35,052 nt of DNA from Planobispora rosea (GTDB lineage Bacteria; Actinomycetota; Actinomycetes; Streptosporangiales; Streptosporangiaceae): assembly GCF_014648175.1 (NCBI RefSeq), contig NZ_BMQP01000058.1, forward strand, positions 1-35,052, given 5' to 3'. Of this stretch, positions 1 to 8,761 are shown one piece after another (the first letter of the stretch is position 1; each line of letters begins with the position of its first letter). A model generated the notes under the pieces. The model was not told the origin of the DNA and did no database searches. It saw nothing but the letters and a program-made list of their open reading frames with translations. Position numbers and translations under genes: made by a program.

Positions 1-35
1 GTCGGTTCAACACGGCAACCTACGCCCGCTGTCTT

Positions 36-300
36 TTACACCGCATCCGGGACGCCACCGTTGATGAATGCTTGCGGGATTGAGCTGATCTGCGCGACCG
101 GCGGTGTGGATGAGCGCACCACCGACACGAACCTCCAGCGGGTAGTCGAACGTCCCTACCGAGGACTTCCCGGTCACGCCACTTGGACGCGATCTCGCCG
201 GTGGCCTTGACTTCCTTGGCGCTCATTTCCAGTCCGATGCCGCGGTAGTCGTACGGACCGATGGTGCCCGGCGCGGTGACGGTGGCGGTTGCCAGTACTT
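36..300 (-). pseudogene. decayed fragment of a probable secreted/lipoprotein gene
   Basis: Reading the minus strand from about 300, an open frame gives IGPYDYRGIGLEMSAKEVKA TG. This resembles the 'GhxLGMSxxEAxATG' start of small secreted actinomycete proteins. After about residue 40 the frame stops looking like protein. A plausible C-terminus (QISSIPQAFINGGVPDAV, stop at 36-38) appears in another frame. At least one frameshift separates the two pieces. No start with a ribosome-binding site was found. The assignment rests on pattern recognition only. The DNA between it and the WD40 gene (301-429) shows nothing recognisable. Confidence 0.3.
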
Positions 301-429
301 TCGGCCACCCTCACGGCGATCTAGCGAATCTTCCCGGCCACGGTCGAGCCGCACGAGCAGGCCCGAAGGTGAGATCAGGGACGGCGGCCGGTCTCGGACG
401 GGCTCGGTCAGCCGGTTACCGTATCGGCC

Positions 430-1683
430 ATGGCCGGCGATCAGCATGAGGACGGATGGGGTGCGACCTTCACCGAACAGGCGCTCGATGTGACGACGGT
501 GGTGAGCGGGGGTCCGGATCAGGTGATGGCGCTCTTGGCGGCGGAGGAGGGGCCGGCAAGTCGGCTGCTCCGGCAGGTATACACGCGGGTGATGCATTAT
601 GCCCGGCACTGCGACCTTCAGCAGCGCCGGCAGGTGCTGGCCTTGGAAGCGGCCCGGGCGGGGGCCTCGCGCCTGGCGCATGATCTGGATGAGGTGGCAC
701 TGCCGACGGATTCGGCCGCGAGGTGGAAGGTGCGCTGGGCCACCGGCGCGGTGTCCGCGCCCTTCGGCGGTGTCACGGCCGCTTCCAGCGGCGTGCTCAG
801 CGCGCTGGCCACAGCGGTGGTGGCCGGGCGTCCGGTCGTCCTGGCCGCCGACCGGGACGGCGGCGTGCGGGTGTGGGACCTGGGAACCGGCACACCGGCT
901 GCTCCGGCGCTGCTCGGCCATGACGGCTGGGTGAACGCGGTGGCCACAGCGGTGGTGGCCGGGCGCGGCATCGCCGTCACCGGTGGTGGCGATACCACGG
1001 TGCGGCGCTGGGACCTGGCCACCGGTACGCCGATCGGCGAGCCGTTGACCGGCCATGCCACGCAGGTGTACGCGGTGACGACGGAAGTAGTGGAGGGGCG
1101 TCCGGTCGCCGTCAGCACCGGATCGGATGCCATTGTGCGCATGTGGGACCTGACCACCGGCGCACCGGCCGCTGCGCCTCTGCGCGTCCACGAGGGCTGG
1201 GTGAGTGCGATGGCCACGGTGGTGACACGCGGCCGCCTGATTGCGATTGTGGCCGCAGGCGATCACACGGTGCGGGCGTGGGATCTGAGTGCCGGAGCGC
1301 CGATCGGCCGGCCGGTGCAGATCCACACCGCCGTGGTGTGTACGGCGGCCGCCGCGGTGGCGGGTGGCCGCCCGGTCGCGGTCACCGGCAGCGACGACTA
1401 CACGGCGCGCATGTGGGATCTGAGTACCGGCATGCCGATCGGTGAGCCGTTGACCGGCCATACCGACCTGGTCAGAGCGGTGAGCTTGGGTACGATAGGT
1501 GGGCGTGCAGTCGCCATCACCGGCAGCGACGATTGCACGGTACGCATGTGGGACGTGGGCACCGGTGAGCAGATCGGGCCGGAACTGCTGTTCTTCGCGG
1601 CGGTGGAGGCCCTGGCCACAGCAGCGGGGCAGCGGCTGGTGGTGGGCTGCGGCCGCCATGCCGTGATGCTGGCCCACTGCTGA
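430..1683 (+). CDS. WD40-repeat protein, probably N-terminally truncated
   Basis: The protein has 417 aa. From about residue 120 it consists of tandem WD40 blades, each about 43-45 aa and ending in variants of 'VRVWDLxTGxPIGxPLTGH'. Six 'WD(L/V)' strands are visible, preceded by 'A(V/I)TGSDD' turns. The blades would form a beta-propeller scaffold for protein partners. The first 120 residues (e.g. RRQVLALEAARAGASRL) resemble the helical stretch just before the propeller in large actinomycete NACHT/AAA-WD40 or kinase-WD40 proteins. No such ATPase or kinase domain precedes it. There is no good ribosome-binding site before the ATG at 430, so the gene may be the 3' part of a larger ancestor. High DNA identity between blades suggests recent internal duplication. 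A long antisense open frame (223-1677) is a codon-bias shadow. Confidence 0.75.
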   Translation: MAGDQHEDGWGATFTEQALDVTTVVSGGPDQVMALLAAEEGPASRLLRQVYTRVMHYARHCDLQQRRQVLALEAARAGASRLAHDLDEVALPTDSAARWKVRWATGAVSAPFGGVTAASSGVLSALATAVVAGRPVVLAADRDGGVRVWDLGTGTPAAPALLGHDGWVNAVATAVVAGRGIAVTGGGDTTVRRWDLATGTPIGEPLTGHATQVYAVTTEVVEGRPVAVSTGSDAIVRMWDLTTGAPAAAPLRVHEGWVSAMATVVTRGRLIAIVAAGDHTVRAWDLSAGAPIGRPVQIHTAVVCTAAAAVAGGRPVAVTGSDDYTARMWDLSTGMPIGEPLTGHTDLVRAVSLGTIGGRAVAITGSDDCTVRMWDVGTGEQIGPELLFFAAVEALATAAGQRLVVGCGRHAVMLAHC

Positions 1684-1755
1684 GCAAGCTCAGGTCACGG
1701 TCGCGCCAGCCTGCGCCCTCGTCCCGGCGACGGCTTGTGCCAGAGCATGGGAGCT

Positions 1756-1792
1756 GTGGTGAGCCGCTGCGCGCAGCGCAGCGGCTCACCAC
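1756..1792. repeat. perfect 17-bp inverted repeat (hairpin), possible terminator
   Basis: Two 17-nt arms, beginning GTGGTGAGCCGC and ending GCGGCTCACCAC, are exactly complementary and are separated by 3 nt (GCA). It lies 73 bp after the WD40 stop codon. No T-run follows on either strand, so it could be a factor-assisted terminator, an RNA-stabilising stem or a protein site. Confidence 0.6.
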
Positions 1793-1979
1793 GACGGCGT
1801 GGGCCGCTCAGCTACTCGCCGACGGGCGCACTCAGCCGGGAATGATCGCCTCACGACTGCCCGGTGGCCAATCGACCTGGCTGGTCAACAGCGCGGCTAC
1901 TACCCCGGCCAGGAACCCGGCGGCATGGGGGCCTGACAGCACGGATTGTCCCTCGGATTCCGGGTCTTTCCGCTGCGGG

Positions 1980-2166
1980 AATCCGGGAACCCATTGCCTT
2001 CTGCGGGCATGTGCCCGAGTTCACATCCTGGAAAGACCACACGCCCCGCCTCACCCGGTTCGAGCCCTGCCGCTCGTGCGGGTGCACCCTGAAGGACCGT
2101 TGCCCCGGCGGGTGCGAGCGGGACCCGATCGCGCACGGCAGAACGCGAGAGCTGTGCACGGCCTGA
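1980..2166 (+). pseudogene. cysteine-rich C-terminal remnant, possible zinc-binding module
   Basis: The end of an open frame (GTG at 1864 to stop at 2166) reads FCGHVPEFTSW, then CRSCGCTLKDRCPGGC and ERDPIAHGRTRELC. The spacing C-x2-C-x-C-x5-C-x3-C resembles the 'CRxCGCTxxxxCPGGC' module found at the ends of several phage- and plasmid-type proteins. The residues before position 40 of the frame look random. It therefore appears to be a leftover C-terminus rather than a complete gene. A small independent Cys-rich protein cannot be excluded. Confidence 0.3.
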
Positions 2167-2503
2167 GGTGCCTAGCAGATTCCGGACAGTCGGCTACCGG
2201 CCATCCCTGGAAGTACTCAACGAGTCCCTTCTCGCCCCAACAGCCGCATCGGCTACGCCCATAAGACGGCTGGCCGGAATCTCCGTGGCCCCCTCAGAAG
2301 AGAGAACAGGGAGTCCTCATGCTTCAAGTTCAACGAGGCAGGACACCTGACGCCTCGCTGATGCCACCGGCCGCTCCACTGTCGCTCGGCCCCCGTGATC
2401 CCGGGTGGGGAAGGGGTCCGAGCGGGACCTGAAACGAAGGAGCCGACGCCACCGGCTTTTCTCGCTCGCATTCCTGCTGACGCCCGCGCAAGGGGCGGAT
2501 CGA

Positions 2504-5059
2504 TCAGCTGGTCGCCAAGGCCGGTGGTGTGCTCGGCAGGCACACGGTGAAGACGGTGCCGCCGCCTTCGCGGGGGGCGGCGGTGACGGTGCCGCCGTGC
2601 GCTTCGGCGATGGCCTTGGTGATGGCCAGGCCCAGGCCGGTGCCCTTGATGCCGGAGTCTTTGGCGGTGGAGGCGCGGAAGAACCGGGAGAACAGCTGCC
2701 CGTACTGCTCGGGCGGGATGCCGATGCCGGTGTCGGCGACCGTAAGCATGATCGCCTCGCCCGTGCACGGGCCGCCGGCTGCGGCGGGTACGGCGGTGAC
2801 GGCGACCGTGCCGCCGGCCGGCGTGTACTTGATCGCATTCGACAGCAGGTTGTCGGCCAGCTGGCGGATCCGCACCGGATCGGCGTGCACCCGCAGGGCC
2901 GGGGCCAGGTCGACGCTGATGGTCAGCTTCTTGGCCGCGGCCGCGGGCCGATGGTCGTCGGCGGCCTCGCGCAGCAAGCTGGTCAGCGCGACCGGGCGCG
3001 GATCGATGCCCAGGCCCCCGGCCTCCAGTCGGGCCAGATCCAGCAGATCGTCGACCAGCCGCTGCAGGTGGGTGCTTTTTCGGTCGATGACGTCGGTGAA
3101 GGAACGCTGCTGGTCGCTCAGAGCGGGATCGTCCAGCAGCAGTTCGGCGTAGCCGCGGATGGCGCCGATGGGGTTGCGCAGCTCGTGGGTGACCAGCGCC
3201 ATCAGTTCGTCCTTCATCGCATCCAGTTGGCGTAGCCGCCGCACCTGCTGCTGCTCGGCGGCCAGCAGGCGCTCGCGTTGTTCGGCCAGCTGCCGCCGCT
3301 CGGTGATGTCGGTGGAGATGCCGTCGACCAGCAGCCGTCCACCGTCGCGGCGAGGTATGCCGCGCATCCAGATCCAGCGGGTGACGCCGTCCAGGCCGAT
3401 GAGCCGGTATTCGGCCTCGGCCTTTTTCCCGGAGGCGGTGGCGGCCTGGAAGGCCGCCACGACCGAGCGGTCGTCGGGATGGATCTGACGCACGACGATC
3501 TCCGACGGATCGACGCCGTCGGGGACCGGGCCGCCGAGCAGCTTGGTCAGATTCGGGCTGACCTCCATCATCCGGGGCGTGCCGTCCGGGCCGACCTCGA
3601 TGGTCCACACGTCATCGTCGAGCTGGGCGATGATCTGCTCGAACCGGCGGCGGCTTTCGGCCAGCTCCAGCGCGAGCTCCTCGGCGCGGCGGCGCTCCAT
3701 GTAGCGGCCCACGTGCGCGCAGATGCCCTCCAGCAGGGTGACCAGGTCCTCATCGGGCGGCAGGGCGGTGTCGGTGAAGAAGGCCAGCACGCCCTGCACC
3801 CGGTCACCGCGGTGGACCGGCAGGCCGACGGCCGCATGCAGGCCGGCCTGCAGCGCTTCGGGTTTGCGGGCGAAGTCGCGACCGTCGGCGGGCAGGTCGG
3901 CCACCCACATCGCACAGCCGCTGTCCCACACCAGCCCGGCCAGTCCCTGGCCCAGGGCGAAGGTGAGCGGCTCGTCGCCGGTGAAGGCCGACACATCGCG
4001 CTCCGGCCGATGCCAGGAGGCGATGCGGGTGACGGCGCCGCGGTCGGAATCGACCTGCCAGTACTCTCCGCAGGTCCAGCCCAACGCTTGGGTGACCGCG
4101 GCTAGCACGCCGGCGGCGGCCTCCTGACTGGAGCCGGCCTCGGCCAGCACCCGCACCACGGCGTGCTGCGCTTCACGCAGCACCTGCATGCGGCGCTGGG
4201 CGGTGATGTCGTGCAGCACCGCGTGACACACCCTCCCATCCTGCCCATCCTGTTCGGTGCCCACCTGCACGATCATCTCGGCCGGGAACTGCCGCCCGGA
4301 CCGGTCGACCGCAGTCACCTCCAGCCGCTGCCCGACTGCGGACGCCCCAGACGACCGGCTCTCCTGCCACACCCGGCGCACCGTCTGCTCCCAGCCGGTC
4401 CGCAGTTGCCGTGGACTGATCAGCGCACCGGCCTGGCAGCCGGCGGCCTCGGCTGCCGACCAGCCGAGCAGGTGCTCGGCTGCGACGTTCCACGCCACCA
4501 CCGCGCCGGAGGCATCGAAGGAGACCGCCGCCTCCGGCACCCGGTCCAGCACTGCCTGGGTGCGGGCCAGCCGCACCGCGATCTCCGCCTCTACCATCGC
4601 AGCCAGATCTGCCAGCGTCTCCAGCTGCTCGTCGTTCCACTGCCGGGGCCGCTCATCGATCACGCACAACGCGCCCAGCACCTGACCGCAACCGGTCCGC
4701 AGCGGCATCCCGGCATACGCCGTCAGTTGCCCGCGGGAGACGGTCTCGACCGCACGCCAGCGCGCATCGGTGCGCGCGTCGGACACGGTCAGCGGTGCTT
4801 CGTCGACCACGATGTTCTGGCACAGCGACTGCGACAAAGGACTGTGCTGGAGCTGCCAGGGGTCGGCGGGCCCGGCCGCGCTGACCACGATCTGACGATC
4901 GGCCTCGATCAGCGAGACCATCGCCACCGGTGCGCACAGCCACCGCGCCGCCAGCCGGGTGACCCGGTCCAGTAGCGGCACCTCGCTCTCCTCCAGCAGA
5001 CCGGTGGCGTGCAGCAACCGCAGCCTTCGCGCGTCCTGGATGCGGTCGGTGGTCGGCAT
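2504..5059 (-). CDS. multi-sensor histidine kinase (GAF-PAS-GAF-PAS-HisKA-HATPase)
   Basis: The protein is about 851 aa, soluble, with no membrane segment. Order of domains: an N-terminal GAF (about 25-165, after 'RIQDARRLRLLHATGLLEE'), a PAS domain (about 180-300), a second GAF (about 305-460), a PAS with PAC (ending 'GISTDITERRQ', about 480-600), HisKA with the phosphoacceptor in 'LVTHELRNPIGAIRGY', and a HATPase domain with N box 'NLLSNAIKYTPAGG', G1 'VADTGIGIP' and G2 'GIKGTGLGLAI'. It should autophosphorylate in response to a cytosolic signal. No response regulator is adjacent, so it is an orphan; the nearest regulator is DevR 20 kb away. I chose the ATG at 5059 because AGGGGGG lies 9 nt upstream. 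In-frame ATGs at 5107 and 5068 are alternatives. Confidence 0.9.
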   Translation of the reverse strand: MPTTDRIQDARRLRLLHATGLLEESEVPLLDRVTRLAARWLCAPVAMVSLIEADRQIVVSAAGPADPWQLQHSPLSQSLCQNIVVDEAPLTVSDARTDARWRAVETVSRGQLTAYAGMPLRTGCGQVLGALCVIDERPRQWNDEQLETLADLAAMVEAEIAVRLARTQAVLDRVPEAAVSFDASGAVVAWNVAAEHLLGWSAAEAAGCQAGALISPRQLRTGWEQTVRRVWQESRSSGASAVGQRLEVTAVDRSGRQFPAEMIVQVGTEQDGQDGRVCHAVLHDITAQRRMQVLREAQHAVVRVLAEAGSSQEAAAGVLAAVTQALGWTCGEYWQVDSDRGAVTRIASWHRPERDVSAFTGDEPLTFALGQGLAGLVWDSGCAMWVADLPADGRDFARKPEALQAGLHAAVGLPVHRGDRVQGVLAFFTDTALPPDEDLVTLLEGICAHVGRYMERRRAEELALELAESRRRFEQIIAQLDDDVWTIEVGPDGTPRMMEVSPNLTKLLGGPVPDGVDPSEIVVRQIHPDDRSVVAAFQAATASGKKAEAEYRLIGLDGVTRWIWMRGIPRRDGGRLLVDGISTDITERRQLAEQRERLLAAEQQQVRRLRQLDAMKDELMALVTHELRNPIGAIRGYAELLLDDPALSDQQRSFTDVIDRKSTHLQRLVDDLLDLARLEAGGLGIDPRPVALTSLLREAADDHRPAAAAKKLTISVDLAPALRVHADPVRIRQLADNLLSNAIKYTPAGGTVAVTAVPAAAGGPCTGEAIMLTVADTGIGIPPEQYGQLFSRFFRASTAKDSGIKGTGLGLAITKAIAEAHGGTVTAAPREGGGTVFTVCLPSTPPALATS

Positions 5060-5107
5060 GGTCGTCATCCCCCCTGGGAACCCGGCCCCCTGAATGTCCA
5101 GGTTCAT

Positions 5108-5487
5108 TCCCTCGCCTACCAGCCACGTTACGCACCCGGCAGTGCTGGGCGACCAGCCCCCTGCGGGTGAGCGGCAGGCGGGCCCGCACGACGTTCCCAG
5201 CCTGCCGGGCCCGGATCAGACCGGCTGCCTTCCGGATGGTGATCCTGGCTGCTGTCCCGGGGCCTGAGCGGGTGCAACCAGCCGCATCGCGGTGATCTCC
5301 CCTGCGGCACCGCGGGCCGGCGGGCCGGTCTCTGCCAGCCTGCGCAGGTCATCGCTCACTCCACCGCGGCGAGACGTGCCACACCTTCAGTAATCACTCT
5401 ATGTAATTGATTGGGTGCGAAGCGATGGACTGGAGCTGGACGGCCGGTCGGCTGCGGCATCGGTCAACCGAGGGGGGCGCAACGCCG
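5108..5487. other. intergenic region before the truncated GAF gene
   Basis: About 380 bp between the diverging kinase and the GAF fragment. It is mostly GC-rich with an AT-richer stretch at about 5385-5415 that could hold a promoter for the GAF fragment. No gene or clear operator was recognised. A 74-codon minus-strand open frame (5128-5352) has no family resemblance. Confidence 0.4.
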
Positions 5488-5745
5488 ATGAGCACGCAGC
5501 GGGAGATGGCGCTGATCTCACTGATCGACGACATCACCGCAGCGGCCAGCGCCACCGATGACCTGGAAGAAGCCGCACGCGCGACGCTGTCGGCGGTGTG
5601 CGAGGCGACCGGCTGGCCGCTGGGACATCTGGGCGTGCCCGCCGCCGACGGGCAGGCGTTCGTCTCCTCGGGCATCTGGATCGGGCCGATCGAGAACTTC
5701 CCGGTGCTGGCCGGGGAAGGGCACGATGTGAACAGCGCGCCAAAC
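5488..5745 (+). pseudogene. truncated GAF-domain sensor (N-terminal fragment)
   Basis: The ATG at 5488 follows a GGGGGG stretch 8 nt upstream. It begins MSTQREMALISLIDDITAAA, then 'EEAARATLSAVCEATGWPLGHLGVPA'. This is the helix and first strands of a GAF domain as found at the N-terminus of histidine kinases and SpoIIE-type phosphatases. Similarity stops near 'NFPVLAGEGHDVNSA' (about 5740), before the domain is complete. The frame then runs on across the antisense TfoX gene. No output domain follows, so it is read as a broken gene. Confidence 0.6.
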
Positions 5746-5880
5746 GATTCGCGATCGCATGCCCCCGCACAGGGCGGGGGAGCGGTCCGGCCCGTTCTGT
5801 GCCGACGCCTCGGCACGCCGGTCCAGGCCGCCGCTGAACACCAGGCCGCAGGTGGTACAGGCGGACATCGTCATCGATAC

Positions 5881-6201
5881 TCACCGGGTGTCGACGAAGG
5901 CCAGTGCTTCCCGGGCCAGCGCCGTCCAGGACAGCTCACCGTCGGGATCCAGGCTGAACCACTCCTTCATCGGCCGGCCCTTGCCCGCATCGAAGCGCAC
6001 CCCGCAACCGGCCTCGACCAGGTCGTCGACCCGCTGGTGCGGAAGCTTGACCACCAGACGTCCGTCGGCCAGCACGGCGAAGATCTTACCGCCGGTCCGC
6101 AGCGCGGCCGAGCCGAAGCCGCGTCCCGTCTCCGGCGGGGTTACCCCCTCGATGCCGAGCAGTTCACCGACGAGGGCCTCGAAACGCTCCTGCGGGGTCA
6201 T
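5881..6201 (-). CDS. TfoX N-terminal-like family protein
   Basis: The protein is 106 aa. It starts MTPQERFEALVGELLGIEGV at an ATG preceded by repeated GGAAGG. 'GFGSAALRTGGKIFAVLADG', 'VVKLPHQRVDDLV' and 'MKEWFSL' match the compact TfoX_N / YjbR-like alpha-beta fold. In actinomycetes such proteins stand alone and are usually annotated as TfoX/Sxy family or MmcQ-like, with no demonstrated function. An upstream in-frame extension to 6678 overlaps the HxlR gene and is not used. It ends at a TCA complement at 5881, just after the GAF wreck on the other strand. Confidence 0.75.
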   Translation of the reverse strand: MTPQERFEALVGELLGIEGVTPPETGRGFGSAALRTGGKIFAVLADGRLVVKLPHQRVDDLVEAGCGVRFDAGKGRPMKEWFSLDPDGELSWTALAREALAFVDTR

Positions 6202-6368
6202 CGGCGTCTTCCTTCCTTCCTTCCCCTTCTTCCGGGCGGGAAGCCTAACGGCGCGCGCTGACGATCCCGCCTTTCCCCGGCTCTCGGTGGCGCCGGTGCC
6301 CGGCGCGCGTTCCCGGACAGGGCGGGGCGGTCGCGTTCCCCAGCGCAGGCGGTCATGCCCGCTGGCGG

Positions 6369-7022
6369 TCATCGCCCGGGATACAGGGTGCTCCAGTGGG
6401 TGATGGTGGTCTCGGGGCCGTGCAGGTGCAGCAGGCCCCGGGCGGTGGCCTGGGCCGGGCTCAAGCCGCCGGTGGCCAGTTCGTAGGCGGTCATCGCGTC
6501 GGTATGCACGCGCAGATCGGCCGGGCGGAGGGCCGGGCCGGGCGTGCCGCGGACGCATCCAGCGGTGACGGCCAGATGGAAGGTCGTGTTTTCCACCTGG
6601 ACCTGGTAGAGATCGCCGTCGGCGTCCGGGCCCGGGGTGGCCTCGGCCGCGATCGCCCACAGGGCCAGGGCTGCCCATCGGGCCCGGAAGATCGACACCT
6701 CGGGAGAAGGGCGCATGCGGCGCACGCCCCAGGCGGTCAGGTGCAGCAGCACCGGTTGCAGGGCGCGGCCGGCCTCGGTCAGCTCATAGACCGTCGAGGC
6801 GGCCGGCGGGGGAAGGACCCGGCGCGCGATCACTTCGGTCCGTTCCAGCTGTTTGAGCCGGGCCGACAGCACGTTGGGGCCGATGCCCGGCAGCGCGGCC
6901 TGCAGGTCGGTGTAGCGCGCCGGACCGAACAGCAGCTCCCGCAGCACCAGCGGGGCCCAGCGCTCGGCGATGAGGTCCATCGCATACGCCAGGCCGCAGT
7001 AGTGCCCGTACGTTCTTGCCAT
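6369..7022 (-). CDS. HxlR-family winged-helix transcriptional regulator
   Basis: The protein is 217 aa. Residues 1-100 form the HxlR winged helix: 'YCGLAYAMDLIAERWAPLVLRELLFGPARYTDLQAALPGIGPNVLSARLKQLE' is characteristic, including the Cys near the start often used for redox sensing. The C-terminal half (110-217) resembles the sterol-carrier-like extension seen in larger actinomycete HxlR proteins. It is divergent from a VOC protein across a 56-bp AT-rich gap, so it probably regulates itself and that gene. No Shine-Dalgarno precedes the ATG at 7022; TACGAT lies 6 nt upstream, which would fit a leaderless transcript. Confidence 0.88.
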   Translation of the reverse strand: MARTYGHYCGLAYAMDLIAERWAPLVLRELLFGPARYTDLQAALPGIGPNVLSARLKQLERTEVIARRVLPPPAASTVYELTEAGRALQPVLLHLTAWGVRRMRPSPEVSIFRARWAALALWAIAAEATPGPDADGDLYQVQVENTTFHLAVTAGCVRGTPGPALRPADLRVHTDAMTAYELATGGLSPAQATARGLLHLHGPETTITHWSTLYPGR

Positions 7023-7078
7023 ATCAATATCGTAGCGTGCACTATCGAATTAATAGCGGGCGTGTGGGGAGGACAACG
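7023..7078. promoter_or_regulatory. divergent HxlR/VOC promoter region
   Basis: A 56-bp gap, much AT-richer than its surroundings. On the minus strand it contains two CGATA direct repeats 15 bp apart. Both promoters must lie here, so it is the expected HxlR operator. On the plus strand, GGGGAGGAC precedes the VOC start codon as its ribosome-binding site. Confidence 0.5.
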
Positions 7079-7450
7079 ATGATCGGAGCGATCACCAGCG
7101 TGCCGGTGTATGTCACCGACGCGACCGCCGCACTGGAGTTCTTCGTCGGGGTGCTCGGTTTTGCCGTCCGCACCAACAGCGCCATGGGGCCGATGCGCTG
7201 GGTGGAGGTGGCCCCGCCCGGCGGGCAGAGCGTGCTGGTGCTGACCGGACCGGGCTTCGAATCGTGGGCGCCGGAGAAGGTGGGCGTTTTCACCGGGATC
7301 GTCTTCGCCCTCACCGACGCCGAGGCCACCGCCGAGCACCTTCAAAAGCACGGCGTGCCCATCGTCTCCGGACCACAGCGCATGCCCTGGGGCATGCAGC
7401 TGGTCTTCGCCGATCCCGACGGCAACACCTTCGCCGCCGTCGGCACCTGA
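7079..7450 (+). CDS. VOC (glyoxalase/dioxygenase) superfamily protein
   Basis: The protein is 123 aa. It begins MIGAITSVPVYVTDATAALE and contains 'FFVGVLGFAVRTN', 'GMQLVFADPDGNTFAAV' and the paired beta-alpha-beta-beta-beta modules of the vicinal oxygen chelate fold. The final 'DPDGN' is the usual signature. The substrate is unknown; members are glyoxalases, bleomycin-type resistance proteins or dioxygenases. The start is fixed by GGGGAGGAC 5 nt upstream. It is divergent from HxlR and followed by a DUF1801 gene, likely its operon partner. Confidence 0.85.
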   Translation: MIGAITSVPVYVTDATAALEFFVGVLGFAVRTNSAMGPMRWVEVAPPGGQSVLVLTGPGFESWAPEKVGVFTGIVFALTDAEATAEHLQKHGVPIVSGPQRMPWGMQLVFADPDGNTFAAVGT

Positions 7451-7561
7451 GGGGTGATGCCTCCTCGCCGCCCCTCGAGATCACCGTTCTGATGGAAGGG
7501 TCACCCCCGCGTCGCAGCAGAGGATTCTCCGCCAAGCCCCCTTCGAGGGAAAGGAACCGCG

Positions 7562-7978
7562 ATGACCGCTCCCGCCAACCCCGCCTTCGAGCACCTGCTA
7601 ACCCGCTTCGACCCGCACGTGCAGCAACTGGCCCACACCGCCCGCGCGCTGATCCACCAGGTACTGCCCGGCGTGGTGGAGGTGGTCTGGGAGCGCCAGG
7701 GCACCGTCGGCTTCGGCACCGGCCCGCGCAAGCGCTCCGAGCACTTCGCCTATCTGGACCTGTATGCCCGCCATGTCAACCTCGGCTTCAACTACGGCGC
7801 CGAACTGCCCGACCCGGCCGGGCTGTTCACCGCGCCCAAGGACGATTGCAAGCTGTTCCGCCACGTCAAACTGCACCACGTCAACGACCTGGCCCGCCCG
7901 GAACTGCGTGAGCTGATCACTGCGGCCACCCGCCACCGCGTGCCCCCGCTCAAGACCCACCAGCCCCTCACCTCCTGA
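7562..7978 (+). CDS. DUF1801 (YdhG-like) domain protein
   Basis: The protein is 138 aa, with AAAGGAAC upstream of the ATG. The pattern 'VQQLAHTARALIHQVLPGVVE', 'VGFGTG...FAYLDLYARHVNLGF' and 'KLFRHVKLHHVND' is typical of DUF1801, a small alpha-beta fold of unknown function that often sits beside VOC, SRPBCC or HxlR genes in actinomycetes. It lies 111 bp after the VOC gene in the same direction and may share control by HxlR. Confidence 0.75.
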   Translation: MTAPANPAFEHLLTRFDPHVQQLAHTARALIHQVLPGVVEVVWERQGTVGFGTGPRKRSEHFAYLDLYARHVNLGFNYGAELPDPAGLFTAPKDDCKLFRHVKLHHVNDLARPELRELITAATRHRVPPLKTHQPLTS

Positions 7979-8079
7979 CGATCCCGAGAGGGAAAGCGAG
8001 CCGCCACGTCGGCCGACCGGCCCCTCAAGACGGGCCGACCGCGCAGAGCCTGGCGCGGCTTGTCCCTATCATGCTCGTC

Positions 8080-8715
8080 ATGGGAGTGTCGATATCGGTT
8101 GCTTTCCTGGCCGACCTGGAACGCAACGATCCGGACGGGGCGGTGTACCACCGCCGCGCCTTCGAGCGCCTCAGCGCGGCACTGGCGCAGGAGGGCATCG
8201 CCTGGCGCGAGCCGGATGCCCCCGATACCCGTCCGGTTTCCGCGGGCATGCCCTACGGCTACCTGCATCACCTGCGCCGGGTATTCGTCTTGCACAAGTA
8301 CGGCCGGACCGTCACCTCCGCCCACGCCACCGATCCGGACCAGTACGACCTGGACATGGGACGGGTGAACGACGAGACCACCCTGTTCTCCTCGCACCTG
8401 CTGTGCCACGCCGACAGCGAGGGCTACTACGTGCCGGTCGACTTCGGCGACCCGCTGTTCCTGCCCGAACAGGCAAACGTCGCCGGAGGCGGAATCGTCG
8501 GCTCCAGCCAGCGCCTCCGGGCAGAGCTGGCCTTCATCGCCCCGGCGCTCGGCATCAAGGCAGACGGCACCGGAGCCGTGCCGCAGCGGGAACTGGCCCG
8601 CCTGGCCGCCACACCGCCCGATGACCCGTTCGAACCGGAGCTCTTCGCCTGGCACCGGCTGTATCGGGCATGCACGGTCAGCATCTCTTCCGGTCATGCC
8701 GTTGTCTTTCACTGA
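8080..8715 (+). CDS. hypothetical protein
   Basis: The protein is 211 aa, from the ATG at 8080 (MGVSISVAFLADLERNDPDG); an ATG 9 nt earlier is in frame. It is soluble and acidic, with no signal peptide or membrane span. Visible stretches are 'MPYGYLHHLRRVFVLHKYG', 'DETTLFSSHLLCHADSEGYYVPVDF' and a C-terminal 'FAWHRLYRACTVSI'. I do not recognise the family. The codon pattern and coherent composition support a real gene. Neither start has a good ribosome-binding site. It stands alone between DUF1801 and a decayed secreted-protein gene. Confidence 0.65.
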   Translation: MGVSISVAFLADLERNDPDGAVYHRRAFERLSAALAQEGIAWREPDAPDTRPVSAGMPYGYLHHLRRVFVLHKYGRTVTSAHATDPDQYDLDMGRVNDETTLFSSHLLCHADSEGYYVPVDFGDPLFLPEQANVAGGGIVGSSQRLRAELAFIAPALGIKADGTGAVPQRELARLAATPPDDPFEPELFAWHRLYRACTVSISSGHAVVFH

Positions 8716-8761
8716 CCGGCGCCGGCATTTCCCAGCCGGCGATCGAATCGAGGAGTGATGA

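Larger units (their letters stand above)
1684..2503. other. gene-poor interval between WD40 gene and histidine kinase
   Basis: About 800 bp with no convincing complete gene. It contains the 1756-1792 hairpin and a cysteine-rich remnant (listed separately). The open frames seen here lack ribosome-binding sites and family resemblance. The histidine kinase, read from the other strand, ends at 2504, so this is the 3' meeting point of two converging genes. Confidence 0.5.

Noticed and set aside
223..1677. Long minus-strand open frame (484 codons) opposite the WD40 gene
   Set aside because: Rich in His/Arg/Gly runs typical of an antisense shadow of GC-rich repeats; no family pattern or ribosome-binding site.
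2253..3608. 451-codon minus-strand frame overlapping the histidine kinase
   Set aside because: Arg/His/Gly-rich shadow in a different frame; the kinase domains are clear in the 2504-5059 frame.
5518..5868. Minus-strand frame starting MSACTTCGLVFSGG after TfoX
   Set aside because: The first 35 residues look protein-like with paired cysteines, but the rest is antisense to the GAF fragment and there is no good ribosome-binding site; left as a possible remnant.
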